DNA of 64,000 bases from Glycine soja (lineage: Eukaryota; Streptophyta; Magnoliopsida; Fabales; Fabaceae), in assembly GCF_004193775.1 (NCBI RefSeq), contig NC_041008.1:8076731-8140730 (forward strand). Reading direction: 5' to 3'. Shown piece by piece: positions 1 to 13,800 of this stretch. A program made the translations under genes and the position numbers. Under the pieces are notes generated by a model that was not told the origin of the DNA, made no database searches, and saw only the letters and a list, made by a program, of their open reading frames with translations. Numbering within the stretch: position 1 is the stretch's first letter; each line of letters begins with the position of its first letter.

Positions 1-156
1 ACGAAGTCTTTAAACCAGCTACCTACAGGGGGCTTTGCTTTTGTTTTGTGATCCTGCAACCTTTATGTTACTGTTATGGGTATTTCTTGTATCACTATAT
101 TAATACATATTCATATTTTCTGTAGCAAAAAAAAAAAAAAAACGAAGTCTTTAAAC
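1..156 (+). mobile_element. 5'-truncated LINE-like retroposon with poly(A) and target-site duplication
   Basis: The 15-mer acgaagtctttaaac occurs at 1-15 and again at 142-156. The second copy directly follows an A tract of about 15 bases that ends the inserted segment 16-141. A non-coding 3' tail, poly(A) and flanking direct repeats are the signature of target-primed reverse transcription. The insert (gtatttcttgtatcactat and so on) resembles a plant L1-type 3' end, but a retroposed mRNA 3' UTR would look the same. The left duplication begins at base 1, so it may extend further left outside the window. Confidence 0.75.
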
Positions 157-3100
157 AAAATTTGATCATATATGAAAAGTACTTTTGAAAGTTTGAAATC
201 AAAGTCATTGATTTCGTTATGTAACATTAAACTAAATACACTAAAATGCGTTTTGTATGCTTGTTTCAATGAAAGTATGAATTTTCAGCTTCAATCTGAA
301 AAGTGTTTTTGACCTAAAAGCGCATACACATAATCATCTCAAGTTGTGAGTGTAATGTTTGTCTCAATCTTTAGTCCTTATGCCATCGCCGTCCCACCCT
401 ACCTTCATTACTATCACTACATTAACATTATCACTATCACAGTTCTTGGAATAGATAGAATAAGACACTACATAATCAAATTCGCTATCCTTTTCTTTGA
501 ACATAAGAAATTTCACTGCATTAGTTTGAAGTTGGTTGTCACTTTAATGCCCCTATATATATGCAGTCAAGCCTAGAGAAATAAAAAAATTTGGATATAT
601 CTTTTTCTAGTAAGGAATCATATATATCATTCACAAAAAGCAATTTAGTTGCGCTATGGTCTAACAGGGAAAGATTTATAAGGTCTTAGTGGCGGTTGTG
701 TGATTTGCTTTCATTTGATCTATATGGTTGCATAGAAATAACATTATTTTTAAACGCAATATTGCAAATGTGGAATATGTTATGAACCTTATAAAATTTA
801 GGTTTTGGTTTTTAGATAATATCAAGTTGAAAGGGTTTTCTTTTTTCCTTTTACGAAGGGTCTATGAACCTTATACTTTGCACGAAAGTCTTATAGGCAG
901 TATGAACCTTATACCCCTTTTAATATATGTTATTTTACTGATAAAAAAACAAAAAATAATTTAGTTTGAATTATAAATTTCCGAACGACATGAAGATACT
1001 AAAAGTTAGATATATTTATTCTTGAAAAATCTTAATCCGACTTAATTAATATCAAAATAAATATATATGCTAAATATTATTATACTAAAATAAAAAAATT
1101 AAGGAATCTGCTTGTTGGAAATGGCAGATATACAGTTCTATGACGAAGATCTTGGTCAGACCTTGATATCTAATTGTGGAACAAGATGTTGGGGTGCACC
1201 TGCAAGCATTATGATGCCTAAGTTAGTGTTTGAGAGAAAAGAGTGGAATGAGAATAAGATTAGAGTTGAGTTCATATACCCAGGTGCTTATTTATATGCT
1301 TGAATCTGGGCAACGAATTAGTTAGGCAGTTACTTACATATATATGTTTTTCAGTACAAATCTACATATCGGATAAAGTATTCTTTATATTTTTAATTAA
1401 TATTTTTTTTCTTAAAAAAAGTGATGATATGATAAATATATAGGATTATAGGTCATATCCCAAAGCCTAAAATCAATTATTTTATGTAAAAAAATTATTT
1501 TTATTTATAAATAAAATTATTACCCAAATATATAGTAAACAAAGACCGTGAATAAATATATTAAAGTCTCTCAACATATAACCCTGCTATGATCAAACAA
1601 TATATCCTACTAAAATGCTAGTAGGGCCAATCTATAAAAACCAAAAGAAAGATGTTAGTGGGGGAGAGGAAACGTGCTCAAATCCAAAAAGAGACGAGAT
1701 GGATGCATTATCTTGAGGAATCATTGCTCATATGTTGGCTCTTTTCTTGCTTTGATATTATATGAACATAATATTTTTATTTTGATTATGATGAATAAGA
1801 AATCAATAATATGGGATATATGATAGGTTAAGGGACAAAAGAAGATAAAGATGGGAAAGAATTAAGGGGTTGTTAAGGATGGAATTAAGAAAAATTCATG
1901 GGGCAGGCAATAATTAGTAGGGAACACTTTTGGTGGTCCTGTTTTGGATTGTACCACTGGAAAAGGGAACCCTTGATGCTGATAGTCTGCAATGTTTGTG
2001 TGCAGTGCAGGCTGCAAGCTAAGGTTGGAACTTACTCACTGCTTATGAGTATTCGTCTTCTTTCAAAGGCTTAAGATTCTGTGTATAATAAGCTTACCAA
2101 CACTCTTACTCGGTCGGAATAAAACACACCAACATATCTTTATCTTAATACCGTAACTAACTTTCTCCTTTATATATAGCTAAATTTGTCATTTTCAATT
2201 AAAATCTAAATCATTTGCGGTTTATCTCTTTTCTAGAAATATTTTTGTACCAGCTAGCAAGGGGTTTTGTCTAAACAATAAATTAATTAAGTCCTCTATA
2301 CTATGTATAACTAGTGTACGTTACTTGCATTATATGTCTGTCTGTGTTATATTTAAAAAAAAAAACTTTTAATAATAAGGAATAGTCAAAAGTACATGAT
2401 CGATCGCAATAAGAAGATAGTCAAGCTCACGACCACAGATAGTTTTAAGATTTATTCAGCAAAAAAAAAAAAGATGGTTTAGAGATTTGAATCTTAAATT
2501 TTGTAGCCTGAGGAGGGCTTTGCCTAACTACTTACCACCCCGATTAGAGAATTAATCTTATAAATTTTTCTATAAGGATTTCCTGTCAAAGACCTAACAA
2601 ATAATAATAATAATTATTATTATTATAAAAATTGACATAGTCAAGTAAGCTAATAATTGTTTAAAACTCAATAGTTGATTCAATAAGAAATATATTACAT
2701 TTCTTCAAAAAAAATATTATATAAGTTATTAAATGAATCTTAAGTCTAACAACACTAATGTAACTTAATTTTTCTCTCTCACACAGCATATGTGTGTAAT
2801 TTCTTTTAATCACTACACTCTCTAAAGTTTATAGATGAAAGTGAAAAATGTTCTAACAATGGTTTAAATTGTGGTTAATAACAACACCAAATTTTTTTTG
2901 GTTAATGTGCCTAAACCCACGAGTAAATCAAGCAATAAGGGATGAAGGAGTTTAGTGATTTAAAAAAACAAAGTATAGAGGCGTAGGTTGGCAACGTGCA
3001 GATAAGGAAGTAAAGTGGAATTTATCCTATATGTGTGTATCTTCATTTTTCATAAAATGAAGCTTAAAGTATTTTTTTTTAATCAAAATGCATTAACAGG

Positions 3101-4635
3101 GTAAAAACATTATGTTATCATTCAATCATAAATGATTTTTTTTTTGCAATAATTACTTTAAAAATTATCATCTAGTATGTATAATTTCTGTAAGAAAAAT
3201 TATATTGATATATAGTGTATAAAAAAAATAAATGTACATTAAAATATAAAAGAAACAGTCATTTTAAAAAACCGAATAAAAAATCATTTTAAAAATGATC
3301 TTGTTAAGTATAAATTTAAGAACTATATTTTTATTAATTTGAATAATATATAATTTTGCCCCTATATTTATTGAAAGGTCCACAGTATATATTTTTCTTA
3401 GTATTCGCATGAATATCTACATATTCATCAACTTAAAAAGTACAAATTATTTAGAAAAGGGTGTGAGTGATGAAGTTTCACAAAAAAAATTTGGTGATCG
3501 AAGTTTCATATTAATTAGCTAGGCATGCATTAATCAAGTGAGAATCTTAAAAGTAACAAGATCCATAAACATTTAACTAAAAAAAATACTTATGTTCACT
3601 AAGAATGGGGTCCAAATTATCACTAAAAAATTAATTCCAAGTGTCCCTTGAATTATATTTTCTTTTATCTTTGAATTGAAAGTTTATGCACACAGTATAC
3701 ATGTCCACTGGATTTAATTTTCAACCATATTAGCTTGCCATTCATTTATTATTAATAGATCGACGTGTTGGCATTGGCAGAGATCAATCAAAACTAAACC
3801 GTGGAAGACATTCTGTGGACTTTTAACAGCAAAATGTGGTCCGTTTTCCTGATAACGATGGAAAAGGCCTGGCAATGAAGATAACGATTAAAGTAATTTA
3901 TTTTACAAGTAAAATATTGTGAAAAAAGTAACCTGCATAAGTCGTATAGATAATCAAAGGGCCACTTTCATCTTCATGGGAATTGGGACCTTTCCATAGT
4001 TTAATGGACTTTTCTTTTGATGCTATTGGATTTTTCTCTTTTTTGAATGCCTTTTTCCAATGTTCTCCATCAGATTAAGATTTTTTATGGTCCTGTGCTC
4101 CCAGCTAATTAATTACTAGCTAGATATATACAATGCATACATATAGCAAAGCTTGCAATTCTCTCATAAATAATTAGAACAAGGACAAATCGATGGATAC
4201 ATTACATAATTTCTATTGGCTCAAAAACTATAACAACAGCCCCTTTTCTCAAAAAAATCAACTAGCTAACTAGGTAGATAAGGCAATGTACAAAATATAC
4301 AAATGTGTAACATGACAATATTCAGTTAATTTCAACCCAACCAAACTAAAAATACATATCAAATTGGTCGCCAACCCAATCTCCCAGTCTGGTGAAAATG
4401 GATTTATAGGAATCACACATTCTATACACACATATATATGCCCTCTCATTTTTGTTTTTTTTTTGTTTTTCCTTTTCTTTCTCAAACTCCTTTTTCCCTT
4501 TTGAGGCTGCTGCACCGAAATGGGAGAGAAATTGTTTGGTACAAAGCATTGTGTCAAATAAAAGGCACCACCAAGAGGCTTGGCCATACCTTTTTTTTTT
4601 CTAATCCTAAAACATTTGCATATATCTTTCCCACA
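157..4635. other. Intergenic AT-rich sequence without a supported gene
   Basis: This stretch lies downstream of the YUCCA gene. Its short open frames are AT-driven and lack codon structure or recognisable motifs. Simple sequence includes an ATAATAATAATTATTATTAT palindromic trinucleotide tract near 2600-2630 and A or T homopolymer runs. The part nearest 4635 should contain the YUCCA 3' UTR and poly(A) site, but I cannot place the site. Confidence 0.6.
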
Positions 4636-7423
4636 TCACGCAAGTGGACAAGGGAACTCCAAAACATGCGTGGCCTCAGCTTTCCAGCTATGTTCAATAT
4701 CTTCAGCAATCCTCTTTGCATCAATAGATGCACCAAGCAGGCCACGTTTGGTGAAACCCACCGCATAGAGTCCATTTTCACCTTTCCATCCATTTGGGAA
4801 TGGCTTCCGGGGAAACCCATCTTTCTCACTAAACATGTCACTGCCCTGCTCATAGTAAATTTCTAGCCCAATCAATATGCCAATTATAACATATATTCCA
4901 TTATTAATACCATCAATGATGAGAGTAAACAAGCCAGTGTTGTCCAGCTTTTGCTGGAATCTCTCCTCTAAAAAAAATTATTAAACACAATTCTAAAAAA
5001 TAAATGATATTTTAGAAATTCTAAGTAAATTAATTGGAGTTTAATTTTTATATATTGTTAGTATAAAAATTTTGGATGGTCAATTGATAAGAAATTATTG
5101 TGATATAAATTTTTAAATAATTACTGTAAAAGTAATAAATTTATAATTAGTTAATAGTGAAAATATTTTTATTGTGGACTATTTACTCAATTAATTAAAT
5201 GAAAATTTACTTTTATTAGACAAAATACCAAAACAATACCAAATTAAGTTAGCAACAAAGAATTAAAGGAAGCACCTTTAACCAAGAGGGTACATTGCTT
5301 TTGTAACCAGTTGCTAGAATGATGGCATCAAAGTTCTCTACTTTTCCATCAACAAACTCCACCGCATTGCGTGCTAGTCGTTTAATTCCCCGGCAAACCT
5401 ATACACATAATTGGACAAGGTCTAATGTTGGAAACAATGAAACAAAAAATGTCTTTTTTTTTTTCTTTGAAACCTTTGCCTTAGAGGAAAAAGCAATTTT
5501 AGTTGATTAAGACAAGAAAACAAGCTAGATAGCTATGATGAGAGCTCTTTTGGATTTGATTGGCACATACAAGAGTAATGTTATTATGTGTGTTACCTTA
5601 ATTTTTCCATTTTTGATCTGAGTGAGTGTCCCAACATCCAAAACTGGTGTCTTTCCGTACAAGTTCTTGAGCTCTAGAGGACCAAGTTTTGGACGGCGAA
5701 GTCCAAATTGATCTGTGTCTCCAAGCATGAGATGTGACATTAGAAGCAAAAATTGATCCACAAAACGTATAGGGAACCACTTGAGCAAGAACATGGATAA
5801 ACCAAAAGTTGATTTCCCTAGCATCTGTTGTGGCAAGATATGCACCTGCAAAATGAAGAGAAAAAGAAAAGATCTCAATATCACATTAAAAATTAAAAAG
5901 TGGGGTGGAAAGGTGATAGCTTAAGAAACTTTTTAGGAAATTGTAGACACCAGGGTGGAGACTAATGACAATAATCTTTTCATGCTTCCAGTGTTGTGTC
6001 TGTGAATACTGACACACAGTGGTTGTGTGCAGACAAAAAAGATTGATCTCGAACTCAAAGGACATATTATTCTAAGGTTTTGGGATGCTGACCTTGTTGC
6101 GCATGCAAACGAGTTACAATGAATGAAGTGAGAGAGAACAATGACACAAACTCTTTTGAGAGTGCTAGTTATTGCAAAATATAGTATAGTATGTTAGCAG
6201 GCTGTGTTCACTCTCCAGTTTCCAGCTTTGTCAAAAAAACATGGGCCTTAGATCAATTGGTCTATCAGAATTGACTATCAGAGCACTATGACGATTTAGA
6301 CAGGAACATATTTACATTATTATTTCTATATATTTTTCTATATTTCATCTCAAACTAAGATTTTTTTTCTTTAGAGTTGGGCTTTGATACCCTTAATAAA
6401 ATGTAAGGGTGTTGGTACTAAACCAATAGTTAAATGAGTTTGAGTGCATCAAGAAAGAGAAAGGAAGAGAGAAAGAGAATTTCTCAATAACAGTACCAAA
6501 ACTCTTAAATTTTGGAGTGCAGCATAAAATTTCTCTATTTCAGTACAGAAAACTCACTATACTTTTTATGTGTATAAACATTTCAATTATATTAATTACT
6601 ATTAATATCTAGTTAAGAATGGTGGAAGATCTTTAGCATGTTTCATATAATGAGTTGTTTAAGTGCATGTTTAGTTTACCAAAAAAAATTAAAGCAATTA
6701 TTTTTTCAGAAGTGAACTCACCGTATCTCGAACCACTAGGGAAGGGCGAGCATTGTGGTTGCAGAGATCCAAACAAACCTCCATGCCTGAATTCCCACAA
6801 CCAACCACCAAAACATTCTTCCCACAAAACTTGTTTCCACTCTTATACTTGCAAGTGTGTACAATCTGCCCTTCAAACTCTCCCATCCCTTCAATTTGAG
6901 GCACTACTTCCTCAGCGCACTCTCCAGTAGCAACTATAAGCCATTGGCAAACATATTCTGCTGTGTCCTCTTTCTTGAGTACTCCTTGAGTCTTGACCCT
7001 CCAATGATGACACACATGATCAAATTCAGCACTGACCACAGTCTGGCTGAAGACAGGTTTTATGTCAAAGTGGTCAGCATAGGCCTTAAGGTAGGCCAAG
7101 AATTGCTGTTTTGTGGGATAAGAAGGCAAGTTTTTGGGGAATGGCATGAGAGGGAGCTGGCAGAATTGCTTTGGGAGATGAAGCCTGAGGCGGTCATAAG
7201 TCTTGAACTGCCACATTGAAGCTAAGCATTGAGCTCTTTCAAGGACTAGGCTTGGAATGCCTTTCTGTTTAAGGCAAGCTGCTGCAGCTAGCCCTGAGGG
7301 ACCAGCTCCCACTATAACTGGTCCAGGAACAAATATAGGGCTTGCCATTTTACTCATCTTTATCTGGTGCTGGTGATAACAATCATGGACACTTTTTCCT
7401 TCTAGTTCCTTCAAGTAGTCCAT
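4636..7423 (-). CDS. YUC6-like: YUCCA-type flavin-containing monooxygenase (indole-3-pyruvate monooxygenase), YUC2/YUC6-like
   Basis: Four exons, all phase 0: 7423-6722, 5845-5597, 5398-5276 and 4845-4636, with GT/AG at every junction. They give 427 aa. Visible motifs are the FAD-binding GAGPSG at residues 39-44, the FMO-type signature [11 protein letters not shown] at 183-193, the NADPH-binding GCGNSG at 208-213 and LATGY at 345-349. Length and intron number fit Arabidopsis YUC2/YUC6 (about 415-417 aa). The family oxidatively decarboxylates indole-3-pyruvate to indole-3-acetic acid, the rate-limiting step of the TAA/YUC auxin pathway, using FAD, NADPH and O2 at the cytosol or ER surface. The ATG at 7423 is chosen because the N-terminus then reads [14 protein letters not shown], like the family. 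A later in-frame Met at residue 23 is possible. No lesion is seen. YUC2 versus YUC6 cannot be decided without a tree. Confidence 0.95.
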
Positions 7424-10400
7424 GAAGAACAACCAGAAAAAAAAATGGTGGAGAGTTTGGAGGGTATAAGGTAGATTATTTCAAGACTTTGAAGCCTAGC
7501 TACTAAGGTTTAGGTGGTGCTGAAGTTATATATATCAAAGTGAAAAAAACCATAAAAGAAACTCAACTCCTTTAATCACCAACTCTCCCCTCCTATAAAG
7601 AATTGAGCTGATGAGATGAGAAGATGATGGATGGTTTGATGTTATGAAGAATATTGGATTTTGGAAATAGGGTATATTATGAAGGTCTAATTTGCTTCAG
7701 CAAACTGAGGGTACTGAGAGTTTGAAGTTTGGTTTTGTTTCATTGGAGGAGAAAGCGGGAAGCAAGAGAGTCTCATACGGAGCAACTCTACTTATGGACA
7801 GAAAGAAAGTAGAGGAATAAAGGTTGTTATTCACAAGGGATTTGTACTGGGGTATAGTGGGTTAAATATATGTACATATATATATATATGAAATGGTCAG
7901 TAGTGCTCATGAGTGTGTTAAAGGGGTTTGGTTATGTAGGACATCTTTATACCCAAGAATATTTTATTTTCTTTAAAAAAAAAACTCACTAGGGGGAGAG
8001 CAAATATGCTAGCTATAAAGACAAGTATCAGCACTCAGAGATCCTATTGATGGTTGTAGAATAGTACTTTCAACTAAATACATAAAAAGTGGACATGACA
8101 CGTAGAAGGCCAGTCAATTCCAAGTATGATTTTTTGGGATGTTTTGTAGTAGTTGGGTCCATAAACAGTTATGGACTGCTTGATTTAATTAAAGGATCTC
8201 ACGGCTATTAGTCATGAATCATGATGGACATATTAGCAAATATAGCTTAAGCATATATATAAACATTGAGGTAAAACAAAAGCAAAAGAAGTAGCCACAT
8301 ATCACTTCAGACTCACTAGTTAATTAGTATTATTATTTTATATTTAATTACCATGAGCTGGTCTGATAACTTCATTAAAAATTGCTTTACTATAAAATAT
8401 TATTTCTACTTCGGATGCAGTAGGTGTATGCTTTTAAAAGCAGCAGTAAAATAATCCTTTTGGAAATTACCATGTCAACACAATTTTAGATCGTGTAATT
8501 CATCTTGCTCTCTTGATTAGTTGATTACTTACTATGCAGAATTCCTTCACCTTGTCCGTAATGAAGTTGTTGAAATTATGCAGTAGCCTGTCCAAGTCTT
8601 GAATTCTGGGTGAGTGACTTGGTATTTTGTTAGATTGTGCTTGAAAGCTGCTTCTTTGTCTAAATACCAAAGTCAATTTGAACTTTTGCGCTAGAACTTT
8701 ATATCTCCTTAATTATATTTCTTGCATACTCTTTATTTCAACTTTTTCTATTTTAAAACATTAGCTCTCAACTCCAACTGGCCTAGCTTAGTTGTCATTT
8801 ACTTTTAATCTCCAACTTGAACTTTATTTTAAGTTTGAGTCTTCTTTTTTTTATGTACAATGAAAGCGATAAGATTTAAATTTAGGACATCATGTAAATT
8901 ACCTAAATTTTCTATCACTAGACTAAATCTAGTGAGTTATTTTAAATTTGAGCTTATGATATTATATATTTATATTCATTTATCTTCTAACTTGTGCTTT
9001 TTTTCTTGAGTCTCAAAAATCTAAGGTCTACAATATCTTCTTCATTTAGCAACCAATGTAGTACTTTTTATTTCTACTCATTCATTTGTAAAAAAAAAAA
9101 AAAATCATTTAAGGGGGAGATTTAGATCTTAGCATTTTTTTTAATTAATTAGGTTAAGTCGTGAAATAGGTTTAATTCCCAACAATAGCATCTAGTGTCC
9201 ACTGTACATCGAACTTCTTTCAGGGAACAATTACAGCTCTCAATTCTGGTTTGAAAATGTTTAAAAACCAAAGTACTTAAATAATATCAATATTTTTATA
9301 ACTAATTATAACTTAAACTTATTAATTTGGTTAAATTATATTTTAAATAGGTCATCTAATATATTTTGAGTTTTATTAAAATTAAAAATTTGGCGTTTTG
9401 GTTGATTATTAAATGAATGAATGAATGATACCCGTAATTATATGTTACCCCGTATTATTTTTTATTTAATTGAAAGAGCCAGACAAAGAAATAGAAAATA
9501 TGACAAATTTAAATGAAAAAAAACTTTAAAATGAGTTTAATAAAATTAATTTTATCTCAAATTCAGTTTTATTAGAATAATTTATTTTAAATATACGTAA
9601 TTATATTGATAAACATATTATACTTAAAAATTGACTCCATTAATTGTGCTTAAATTAAATAACTAGTTTATATTTGTTATTAATTAAATACCCTACAACA
9701 AATATATATTGATATATTACTTTGCCATATGGATCCGTAAATGCATGCCTAATAAATATTGTGACAATATGATACTTTGATTCCTTAATTTAGTTCTGTA
9801 AGAAATTGAAAATGTTAACTAGGTATAATTTTGACTCATAAAACACGAGGATAGTGATTTTGTTGTCAAATTACCATAAACGTTAACAAGTATTGTGAAA
9901 GGAGAAAATATCTTTGTTGATAAGAGCAGACATGGTAGATAAACCCGTCAGATCATTCTCCTTTAAATTTTCTATATTTGAATGTCTCTCAAAGTATTTG
10001 CAAAAGGGTATATACCTTTCCTACTGAAAAATTCTTGCATCAAAGTAAACTTACCTAGTCATTTACGGGTTCCTATTGGATGTAAAATGTGAATCAAACT
10101 CCACTATTCGTCCATACTTCATGATGACACTAAGTTGCCAAAGGATCCCATCCATATGTGCCCCCTAATCTTTTGGAGAATCTTTAGTTTATCATCATAT
10201 AATATTCGATCTGTATTTTATATTTAAACAGAAAAATCAAACATAATAACTAAGGTATCTTAGTTCTTCCAAAGGTTCTTTCGTTCCATGAACACCCTTT
10301 TCAGGCGTGCACACAAAAGCTTTTTGATGATTTCCTCAGGTTAGATCGTTTATATATAAGATCTGTTCCTTTTTCAACAAAGAAATGATAACTACAGGAG

Positions 10401-10792
10401 CTGTATATCCAGTCAAATGACTCTCGTATATAAACCTGAAGCTTTATTTGAAGTTGGTATACATACATGCATATATATAAAATAAATTTTCAAAAAAATT
10501 ATAAAATAATGTTTTGGGAAAAGCATTTGCATGAGTTATTGTATAAATGAATACTGATTATATTTTCATCAATAAGTTTTTGCTCATAAAAAAATCTATA
10601 AAAATATAATGATCCAACAAACATTAATTTCACGTATGTATATATATTATATATGCTAGAAATAAAATTTACTATTAAGAGTCAATTTAATCTCTAATTT
10701 TAAAGAAGTTTTTAAAAATTATATTTCATAGGAGAATGATCAACACTTAAATTTTGTCTTTAACTCCTTTTGCTTAAGCTGAACATAAGATA

Positions 10793-10796
<4 letters not shown>
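7424..10796. other. YUCCA upstream region and intergenic DNA
   Basis: This contains the 5' UTR and promoter of the minus-strand YUCCA gene, which must read leftward from here. No TATA box could be assigned with confidence: a short (TA)n tract near 7876-7890 is too low in complexity to interpret. The remainder is AT-rich with no supported gene. Confidence 0.5.

Positions 10797-10857
<61 letters not shown>
10797..10857. repeat. (TA)n microsatellite, about 61 bp
   Basis: Uninterrupted TA dinucleotide tract. Long TA tracts are common in soybean-type genomes and are highly polymorphic, so the exact length is assembly-dependent. Confidence 0.95.
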
Positions 10858-10859
<2 letters not shown>

Positions 10860-13800
10860 TAAACGTTTTCTGGTAACAATTACGTACACAAAATTTTTGA
10901 AGAGAATTGATTCCAAATATGAAACAAAACACACCCCACATTGGCATTAGTATCTATCCGGCTGGCCCCTCAAAGATACATGTTTTTCTCTGCACTCCAG
11001 CTTTGAGGCAATGAGGTTTGTTGGCTGCCCCTATTTTCCATTGAAAGAAGCTTTGATTGGATGTTTCACATATATGTTACATGGTCAACTTATGAGTGTG
11101 TTAGAGACCTTAGTAGTATATATGAATTGTCATATAAGTAATTACTACTTATGCAACAGATTATAATGAGAAAGATTTTAGGCCATTGTTGGTGGACATC
11201 ATCACGTTTGAGTCTGACAAATGATTCTAGCTAGGTACGTAGAGCAATGTGCATCCTTAGATCAAGCCTAGTCCTTTCCTCCTCCTGTATAAAAGAATCG
11301 ACCTCTTTGCGATAGCATGATGCCAGCATCTTCTCTATATGTAATGCAAATCCCAAAAATTAAACCTCATTAATTATTTTTGTAGTTTCATTCTAGTCGA
11401 TTTAAGCATCGATCTTCTCCACGTACAAATTAAGTTTTTAAAGAAAGCTGATATGCAGCATGGTTCTATCTATGCAATACCAAGAAGAGTTAATATACAT
11501 TCCAGACTATAATAGATTGAAAAAACAAACCATGGTCGCTAAATTTTAATTACTACCCAGTTTCATGCAACGTTAGAAACGAATCTTATATATTAAGAAC
11601 TCTATCTTTTTCTAAAGAATAAAATGTTATTTATAACGCATGAGATGCACACTAAACTAATTTAATAAACTTCCTTTACCAGAGAGAGATGCATAATTGC
11701 CATTCCAATTAAGCTATGACCCTATATTGGATCCAATTAGGCTCTGACCCTAGCTATATTATAGCCATGCACATTTCTAAAAAGTGATTGCAAGTTTATT
11801 ACAGCGATAATATAATTCTTATTCTCCTTTGTTTTTTTTAATGTATAACATAAGCAAAATAAACAGAAACCAAAAGGTTAAAACTATATATCAACTTGAT
11901 CTTATATTATAAGACCATAATAAACTTTCACAAAATAGGACTACGGCTTGTTGTCGGATAAAATAATTAGTGCATTCTCTTTCAGTCAACTCCAAAACGG
12001 CTAGCTAGCTAGATAGGGATCTCGCTTTAGGTTAAATGAGATGATATATTAATAACAAACGCATGTAAACAATACTTAATACTTAAGGTTGTAATCAAAG
12101 AATTCCATTTTTGTTATTCTCAACCATTAATATTGACTTGAATTGAAAGGCAGTGGTACTATACTACTATAAATAAACTAATTATATTAAAATGCCACAC
12201 TAATGAAAAAGGCTATGCATCTACTTGAGGGTTTAAAAGGCAAAACAAACCCTGTATTTTCTCAGGTAAAATATCAAGGCATTTGATGTAGCCATGTGTG
12301 TCAGAGGTATCCCCCTTTGCGGTATTTGGGATTTATTTAGTTGTCACTAACTATAGGCATATATGTTTTGCTTAGTTTGCACATATATAATATTAGCATG
12401 ATTCACATGATCCGTTGCACAGGAACTTAGAACAATAATAATCCCCCATGAAAAGGGACTATAGCTAGAACCCCTATAGCCTTTACAAGTACTTAATGTG
12501 CTATTAGATAACTCCTATCCATAGGTTTGTTTTGTTTAATAATGTTTTTGTAAAAGATCGCTTTGCATTAATTCAACGGCAATCTTAATCAAAGAGGTCA
12601 GCTCCCAACATGCACAAGAAAAATTATGCTACATTAATTGTAATATTATTGAACTCTAGGAGCGTGTCTCTATACTCTCTTCGTCAAACAAATCAAAATC
12701 GTTGTTTGTGAACACTTTCTTATATCCATTTATGGATATACACTGTGCATTTTGTAGTGGCCAAATCAAAATATGAGTTCCATGTTCAGGAAATGTTAAA
12801 AAAAATGGCTTGAAGAAAAAGGTCTCCAACCATAGTATAATAACTACTGGACAAATTCATCGATAACTTCTTGCAGGGATACATGGAGAAATATGTTTAT
12901 TCATATTCTTCAGAGAAGAACGTATTATTCCAACAAAAAAGAAAAATAATTGAATAGCAGACCATTAAAGCTTGATATGGAATTTAAGTTGATTAATTAA
13001 TAGTTTATTTGTGAGAGTTTATTGTATTAAGATATATCACTTATAAGAGAGAAAAACTCCTTTCCAGTTTTGCAAGTTAAACACGGGTGTAATGGATCGA
13101 GGATGTGATGTTCTAGAGCTACTTTATATCCTGTAACAATTTTCATTATTAAAGAAAATATTGATTCTGACCTTCAATACATCAGAAGTGATTCGTTTAT
13201 AATCACTTTTGGAATAAAAGTTTCCTATTACTCAATTTAGAAAAAAATTCGAACGGATTTAAAGTAAGAAAATATGTAAAATAAAAAAGAAGTTAATGAT
13301 ATTTTGTAAATTTAATTACTTTTAAATCAAGAATAAATATATAAATTATCATTTTTTTCATTTTATATATCTTCTCATTGTTTAGGATTCAAATTCATTT
13401 TGAACGTACATTAATAATGGCACCTTGCCCTGAGTTCGTAGGAAATTGATTTGAAAATATTTAGATCTTATTTGAATGAATTTCTTCGTAAATAGGTATA
13501 AGTGAAGGGAAAAAAATAAAAAATTATAAGTATTTGATCTTGTTTTTATAAAAATTCTCTAATCTAATTGTCTAAAAATTAAGGTATGTAAGTTGATTTT
13601 AACGTGTAAAGAAAGTTTAATTTTTTATTTTATTTTATTATAAGTATTTGTAAATTTGTCCAAACATGATTTTATTCTTGCTTATATAACTAAGTTATAT
13701 ATATTTCTCCATGCATGGAGCGCAATGAAGGCTATATATAATAGCATTATATAGTCGAACTAATTTTTAAATGTCACTAGTGATTCTTAACTTTCATTGC

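Noticed and set aside
1112..1303. 63-codon plus-strand frame
   Set aside because: The reading looked faintly coding, but there is no recognised domain, no convincing start context and no splice partner. Similarity to a LINE tail was considered but the pattern did not fit.
4270..4932. Several open frames on both strands over the YUCCA last exon
   Set aside because: They are shadows of, or read-through from, exon 4 (4636-4845). Only the frame with the FMO C-terminus ([18 protein letters not shown]) matches the family.
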